DNA from: Amborella trichopoda
Taxonomy: Eukaryota > Streptophyta > Magnoliopsida > Amborellales > Amborellaceae
Reading direction: 5' to 3'
Assembly (NCBI RefSeq): GCF_000471905.2
Contig: NW_006499363.1
Span: 551,057-615,056 of the forward strand
Length of the DNA stretch: 64,000 nt
Shown here: piece by piece, positions 59,401-64,000 of the stretch
Position numbering within the stretch: position 1 is the first letter of the stretch
Layout of the letters: each line of letters opens with the position of its first letter
Program-made: the position numbers and the translations under genes
The notes under the pieces: model-generated
What the model saw: only the letters and a program-made list of their open reading frames with translations
What the model was told of the DNA's origin: nothing
The model's database searches: none

Positions 59401-60511
59401 AGTGGTATTAAGCTTTTAAGATCTTGGTTTTATTTATTTTGAAGCATAATTTATTATAATAATACTTTCTTTAAAATGAAAGGGGTGAAAAATAAAAAAA
59501 TATAAATATAAATTCCCCCGATTACATTGGTCTTTCTTTTAGTGAAAGGCATCCATGACAATTATGAAAGAGGGTGGTCATTTTGATAATTTCCAAAGGA
59601 AGAATGAGTTTGAATAAGAAAAAGGGCAGCTATCTTACTAAGTCTTCGTGTGTACAACAAGGAGGACTGAACATACAGTGACATGTCAGTCTCTTCACAT
59701 GGGGAGGATTGCATTGCCCATTCAACAGGGAAATTATAAAACAAAAATTTGTGGAAACTGAAAGTGACTCTTAGAGACTGACACCATTAGAGAGAGAGAG
59801 AGAGAGATAGTAAGTACAAATGTGAATTTATTATGGAGAGGGAGATTTCATAAAGAGAGTGGGGGCACGCCAACTTGATGTCGAGAGAGGAATGACAATA
59901 AAAGTGAGAGAGAGAGGGAGAGAGGTTGGAGACGATGGTAGAGGTTGAAGACGATGTTTTCAGATTCGTTTAGGATTTTTTTTTGGTTTGGTGCAAAAAA
60001 TGAAACAATTCGGTGCATTGGCCAATTAAGGAGAAAATTTCTGAATTTTTAAAAAATATACAATAAAAATAATATATATATATAATGAAAATTCAAAAAA
60101 AATTTAAAATATACTTTTATATAGATATTTTTTTGCTTTTGACCTTCAGGCACAGAGGCTGAAGCTTCAGCCGAATTGACCCGAAGCAGACCCATAGCTG
60201 ACCGAATCAGCCCGAATCTGACTCAAGCGGCATTACCAAGCTTCGCTTTGGTCTAAGCCTATAAATCTGATAACACTAGTTGGAGAGTGGATAGGACTAG
60301 TGTCTAGGGTATCACAAACGGGTCACGTCGACCTACGGACCCGATGAGTCGACCTCCTACGGGTCTAGGTCAAGACACAAATATTGGACAGGGTATGGGT
60401 GTTGTCGGATCAGGGTGTGGGTCCATCCCAGACTTTATTAGATCAAATCTGATCCCGAATCAAGGTCAACCTAGCTCCACCAGACATGATGGATATATAT
60501 AAAATATAGGA
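59401..60511. other. Low-complexity and repeat-derived intergenic sequence
   Basis: 59770-59940 is GA-rich (several GAGAGAGAGA runs). 60140-60250 contains repeated CCGAA/TCAGCC words. 60290-60480 contains GACCC/GGGTC words like the dispersed repeat at 33486. No gene was seen. Confidence 0.45.
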
Positions 60512-60905
60512 TAAGGTTTCTATAAGGCCTAGGCTTTATAAAAACAAAATAAAGCTTTACCTCAACTTCTCATCTCGAAAGTACCTTTGGCGACAAAAAT
60601 CTCTATGATGGCTTTAAAATCAATTTCCAACACCGACAATAAAATTAAATCTAAACAAATGATACAAATCTTGCAGATCTGTGAATACTTATTTTTAAAG
60701 AAAAATAGATAGTCTAGATAATATGTTATATAATATACATTATTTTTAGAGCTTGAAATCCTAATTTATAATTTATTTTCACAACCATAATGTTCAAGTC
60801 GAGATAATCAATGTAAAGTTTTTCCTATACATGACTTGCAAATTTCCACTAGTTATGAGGAGAGGATTTACTCATTTTGATAGGTTTGCAGCCCTACTAA
60901 ACCAT
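60512..60905. mobile_element. MITE, GTTTCTATAAGGCCTAGG family
   Basis: The left arm GTTTCTATAAGGCCTAGGC, then AAAATAAAGCTTTACCTCAA, pairs with the right arm GAGGAGAGGATTTACTCATTTTG, then TTTGCAGCCCTACTAAACC. The body matches the copies at 33024 and 54690. Confidence 0.72.
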
Positions 60906-60954
60906 TTTCCTAAAATACATGTATGTATGCACTATTATTTATATATGGGTGTAA

Positions 60955-61320
60955 TTTGTATAAGGTTGAGGCCCTAAATAATCAAAGTAAGGCGTACTTT
61001 CAAATAGTGTATAAAAATGTTTCAATAATAAGAATCTTTGTGATGGCCTTAGAATTTATTTTCGTCTCTAATTAAAATATTTAAAGCTTGGAAAATAGTG
61101 TAGATTGAGCATATCAACGAGTACTTGAAAATTCAATATTCGAAAATGTATTATAAAATGCACTATTTTTAAGACTTAAAATCAATTTTTTTTATATTCC
61201 TTACATCCAGAGGTCAAGTTGATCAATTTGAAAAATTTTGGGTACAATCTCTTCTAGTGATTTTTTAAGATACGCCTTAATGTGATTTTTTAGGACCTCA
61301 CCCTTATATAAACTTTCTCA
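60955..61320. mobile_element. MITE, AGGCTCTAAACAAT family
   Basis: The left arm TTTGTATAAGGTTGAGGCC, then AAATAATCAAAGTAAGGCGTA, pairs with the right arm ATACGCCTTAATGTGATTTTT, then AGGACCTCACCCTTATATAAAC. It has clear terminal inverted repeats of about 45 bp. Confidence 0.72.
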
Positions 61321-61374
61321 GTTATATATTGTTCAATTTTTATAGTAGAATTTGCTACTTTTTTTTTTTTACTT

Positions 61375-61520
61375 TACCTTGATAGACGGGTTGGGTTTGG
61401 GTCCAATGACTTAGACTTGATATGGGTCCAGGTTGTGTCTGGGTCCAATTGGGACCCGTCAGGTCGGGCATGGATCCGAGTCAACTTGAATGCAACCGGA
61501 CCAGTTAACACCTCTACCAT
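61375..61520. repeat. GGGTCC-rich dispersed repeat
   Basis: GGGTTGGGTTTGGGTCCAATG, GTCTGGGTCCAATTGGGACC and related words match the repeats at 15846 and 33486. Ends are not resolved. Just downstream a duplicated block (AAGATAAAGCGTCGTC / CCAGAGCTGCCCAAAGA) lies at 61520-61645. Confidence 0.5.
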
Positions 61521-63189
61521 TGTACGATAAAGTGTTGTCCGAGTCTTCCCGGAGCTGCCCAAAGAGCTAATATCTATCAGTGCAAGATAAAGCGTCGTCG
61601 TCAGAGCGATTCATCGAGACATGCCAGAGCTGCCCAAAGAACTAATATAGACAAAGTAGAAGAAAATCTGAATATGGGTAAAACAAAACACAAAAACGTG
61701 GTAAAAAAACATAAAAAGTATAAATTGTGAGGATAATTTTTAAAAGAGTAATGATCGAGACCCTCCAATGTTTACGTGGGTAGGACTTCAAAAGATCACT
61801 ATTAAATTTGGCACAGATCTCTAAAAAAGTTATCACATGAGTGGGGACTTGACTTTTTTTAGAGATCTGAAAAAAAAAAAAAAAAGCTACAAATTATTTT
61901 TGTAAAAAATAATATAAAAGTTAAAAAAATATTTTTTACATACCAGATCAATAATAAATCAATTATAGTTGATTTAGCCAATCACCGAATGAAACTATGA
62001 ATCCTTTATAAATGTGCAATTAATTATGGGTTTTGTTATGCTACACCACTTGTGGCGTACATCCTTAAAGTCTACAACATTTTTTTACACTTAGATATTA
62101 TTGAATTGTAATGCAAAATTTTTCAAACAACGGTATTTTTGGTCATTTCGATAAGTAGAATGAATATTTCCATAAAAAAATAGTGACATCCTATTAGCAG
62201 TTAAAAAACAATTAATGCATCATGACATGATATCACATCATGTTGATGATGTCATTGTTTACTGTTGTTAATAAATGTTTTTGTTCTATTATAAATTTCT
62301 ACTTTATCCTTGACTAATTACTTCAAATACCCGTAGATAAAAAGCTACTCTACTATAAGATAATGGTATCTAAGTGTCTAAAAATGTTGAGGACTTTAAA
62401 GGGTCGTTTAGATACCTGGAAATATATTATGTGTGAAATATATTACTAACATAATACATTTCTACGTAATATATTACGTGCAAATGGATTGTTACTGTTT
62501 AGGTAGTATTTAGATGTAATTTGGAAAATACATTGCTACTGTTTGGCTATGTCAAGAAGAAATATGAGAAATGCTTTCTTATAAACTATCATTTCTTTCT
62601 TTTTGGTCAAAAAATTTCACTGAAATGTGGAAAGTCGTCATCATACCATTCCAAAAAGATTTTCTAATAATAACATCATCACCATTCCATTTTTAAAAAA
62701 AATAATAACTGGTACTATTCTAAAGTCATCATCACAGCATTTCCTACTTATTCCTTTGGCACTTACATGGAATTACATGTCTTCTAACATGATTAGACTT
62801 TGGTTTCAATGAATAATATGATTGGAATAACATATTTTTATTGTGATAAGCCTTATTTTTATTTATTTTTTATAGAAGTCTTTCAAATGTCTCTATCTAA
62901 TTTCAAATAAGTAATAAATTTATGGTACTAAATTCAAAATATTTATGCTAAAAGTTAAAAAATAGAAAAAAGTTTGATTAGTAAACTAGAAGTTTTGGTA
63001 ATTGCAATAGAAAATTTTGAAGCACTAGAGGAGACTGAAGAGGTAGGACTTATCCACACCAAAATAACTGGTTAAAAAGAGGGGTATTTTAAGCAAACCA
63101 ATTATTAGGGCCCAAGAAAAAGAGGGGGCAGGCTTTAAGAGGGAGGGGGACCGTTATTAGGGCTAAGAGAGAGGGGGTGGGCTTAGAGA

Positions 63190-63300
63190 GGGAGTGAGCA
63201 CCTATACAAACCAGTTATTAAAAAGGGAGCACTTATACAAACCAGTTACTAGGAAGGGAGCACCTATACAAACCAGTTATTATGGCTCAAGAAGAGAGAG
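63190..63300 (+). repeat. Tandem repeat, three ~30-bp units
   Basis: GAGCACCTATACAAACCAG or a near copy starts three units at about 63197, 63227 and 63258, separated by TTATTAAAAAGG or TTACTAGGAAGG. The repeat lies inside the nested element. Confidence 0.8.
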
Positions 63301-63369
63301 ATTAAGTCCTATTAGTGAAAAGAGAAGTGTCACTTTGGTAAGTTACTCAAACAAGTTTAAAAGAGGGAA

Positions 63370-63475
63370 AATAACGGGTTGGCATTTTTTTTAAGGGAAG
63401 ATGGCGGGTTGGCATTTTTTTTAAGTGGGGAATAGGGGAAATGGCGGGTTGGTATTTTTTTTAAGCGTGCAATAG
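63370..63475 (+). repeat. Tandem repeat, three ~40-bp units
   Basis: Three units share CGGGTTGGCATTTTTTTTAAG (third unit: GGTATTTTTTTT), spaced about 30 and 50 bp. Inside the nested element, immediately after the previous array. Confidence 0.75.
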
Positions 63476-63811
63476 GGCAGAGAGACTCGCGATAGATTTT
63501 ACAAAGACTGCTCGTCAATGGGGGTAATAGATTTTTCATCTCTCAGCACACGTAATGAATTTGGTGATTTTTTGAAAAATTTCGGGTAATCTCTTTCCAT
63601 ATTCTTACTATTAAAGTGTACCCATACAGTGTAAATCTCATATTTCCTTGTAATCTATTGTCATGTAATAGATTTTCAGATACCCAAACGGCCACTAAGG
63701 GTATACACCACCAAGTGGTGTAGCCTAACAAAACCCATTAATAATTATAGGGTTATGTTATGTTATGATGCTCACACTGTAGTACTTTACATTTTATAAT
63801 TATACTCAACA

Positions 63812-63841
63812 AATATATATATACATATATATATATATATG
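63812..63841. repeat. TA microsatellite
   Basis: A run of alternating T and A with one C interruption. No other feature is seen from here to the window end. Confidence 0.9.
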
Positions 63842-64000
63842 GGCAATGATTTCATGCAACTATTATATAGTAATATGATGCAATAACCTTAAAAAACCAT
63901 CTTATGGCCATTTGTTTGATCCAAATGTTGAAATATACACTCTTTTCCTTCTTATGAACAATCACAAAAAAAAGAAAAAACTGAAAACACAACTTAGAAA

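Larger units (their letters stand above)
62401..63689. mobile_element. TIR element nested in the Mutator-like MITE
   Basis: The ends GGGTCGTTTAGATACCTGG and CAGATACCCAAACGGCC form an inverted repeat, and similarity continues inward (GAAATATATTATG / CATGTAATAGATTTTC). It sits exactly at the break in the outer element's right arm. The bordering sequences ACTTTAAAG and ACTAAGGG may be a damaged target duplication. No transposase is present. Confidence 0.68.
62028..63736. mobile_element. Mutator-like MITE with 9-bp duplication, split by a nested element
   Basis: The ends GGGTTTTGTTATGCTACACC and GGTGTAGCCTAACAAAACCC are inverted repeats that extend inward through CACTTGTGGCGTACATCCTTAAAG. The flanks ATTAATTAT (62019-62027) and ATTAATAAT (63737-63745) are a 9-bp direct repeat with one mismatch, as in Mutator-like elements. 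The right arm is broken: its inner part (AATGTTGAGGACTTTAAA) is at 62383-62400 and its outer part (ACTAAGGGTATACACCACC) resumes at 63690. Without the insert the element would be about 420 bp. Confidence 0.75.

Noticed and set aside
63190-63475. CRISPR-like regularly spaced repeats
   Set aside because: Units are adjacent or separated by repeat-derived bases, not unique spacers, and lie inside a plant transposable element.

Overview
The window is nuclear DNA of a flowering plant. Two interrupted plant genes lie on the + strand, separated by AT-rich, transposon-dense sequence with three assembly gaps (16293-16920, 29294-30194, 44487-44581). No rRNA, tRNA, CRISPR or bacterial-style operon was seen. 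The species cannot be named from the sequence. Large introns full of LTR, LINE and terminal-inverted-repeat elements suggest a medium to large plant genome.

Region by region. 1-1530 is a truncated LTR copy. 2038-14876 holds the last four coding exons of a DUF2358-type chloroplast protein gene (resembling Arabidopsis At1g65230); its first exon lies outside the window. Its 8.0 kb intron carries an LTR nested inside another copy of the same family in the opposite orientation, an L1 fragment, and a hAT-like element invaded by an L1 tail. Its 2.2 kb intron carries an antisense RTE-type LINE. 15.2-34.7 kb is intergenic: a decayed antisense L1 with ORF1, endonuclease, zinc-knuckle and RNase H remnants still in order, a 26-bp minisatellite, more LTR copies, hAT-like elements and several MITE families. 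35006-46596 is a complete nine-exon SKU5-similar (SKS) multicopper-oxidase-like gene (592 codons) with a signal peptide and a GPI-anchor-like tail. Two of its introns (3.4 and 4.7 kb) carry L1, RTE and Ty3/gypsy gag debris. 46.6-64 kb is again intergenic: a 4.5 kb LTR retrotransposon with a tRNA-Met primer site nested in an older repeat, a long LTR copy, MITEs, and a Mutator-like element split by a second inverted-repeat element.

The two host genes have no evident functional link: one is a predicted plastid membrane protein of unknown function, the other a secreted, plasma-membrane-anchored cell-wall growth protein. What stands out is layered transposon insertion. Several layers are proved by target-site duplications or by comparison with an uninterrupted copy in the same window. 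I found no convincing new biological system. The best candidates for follow-up are the inverted LTR pair inside a transcribed intron, the unrecognised ORF inside the 4.5 kb retrotransposon, and a possible intron-retention isoform of the SKS gene that would lose its membrane anchor.
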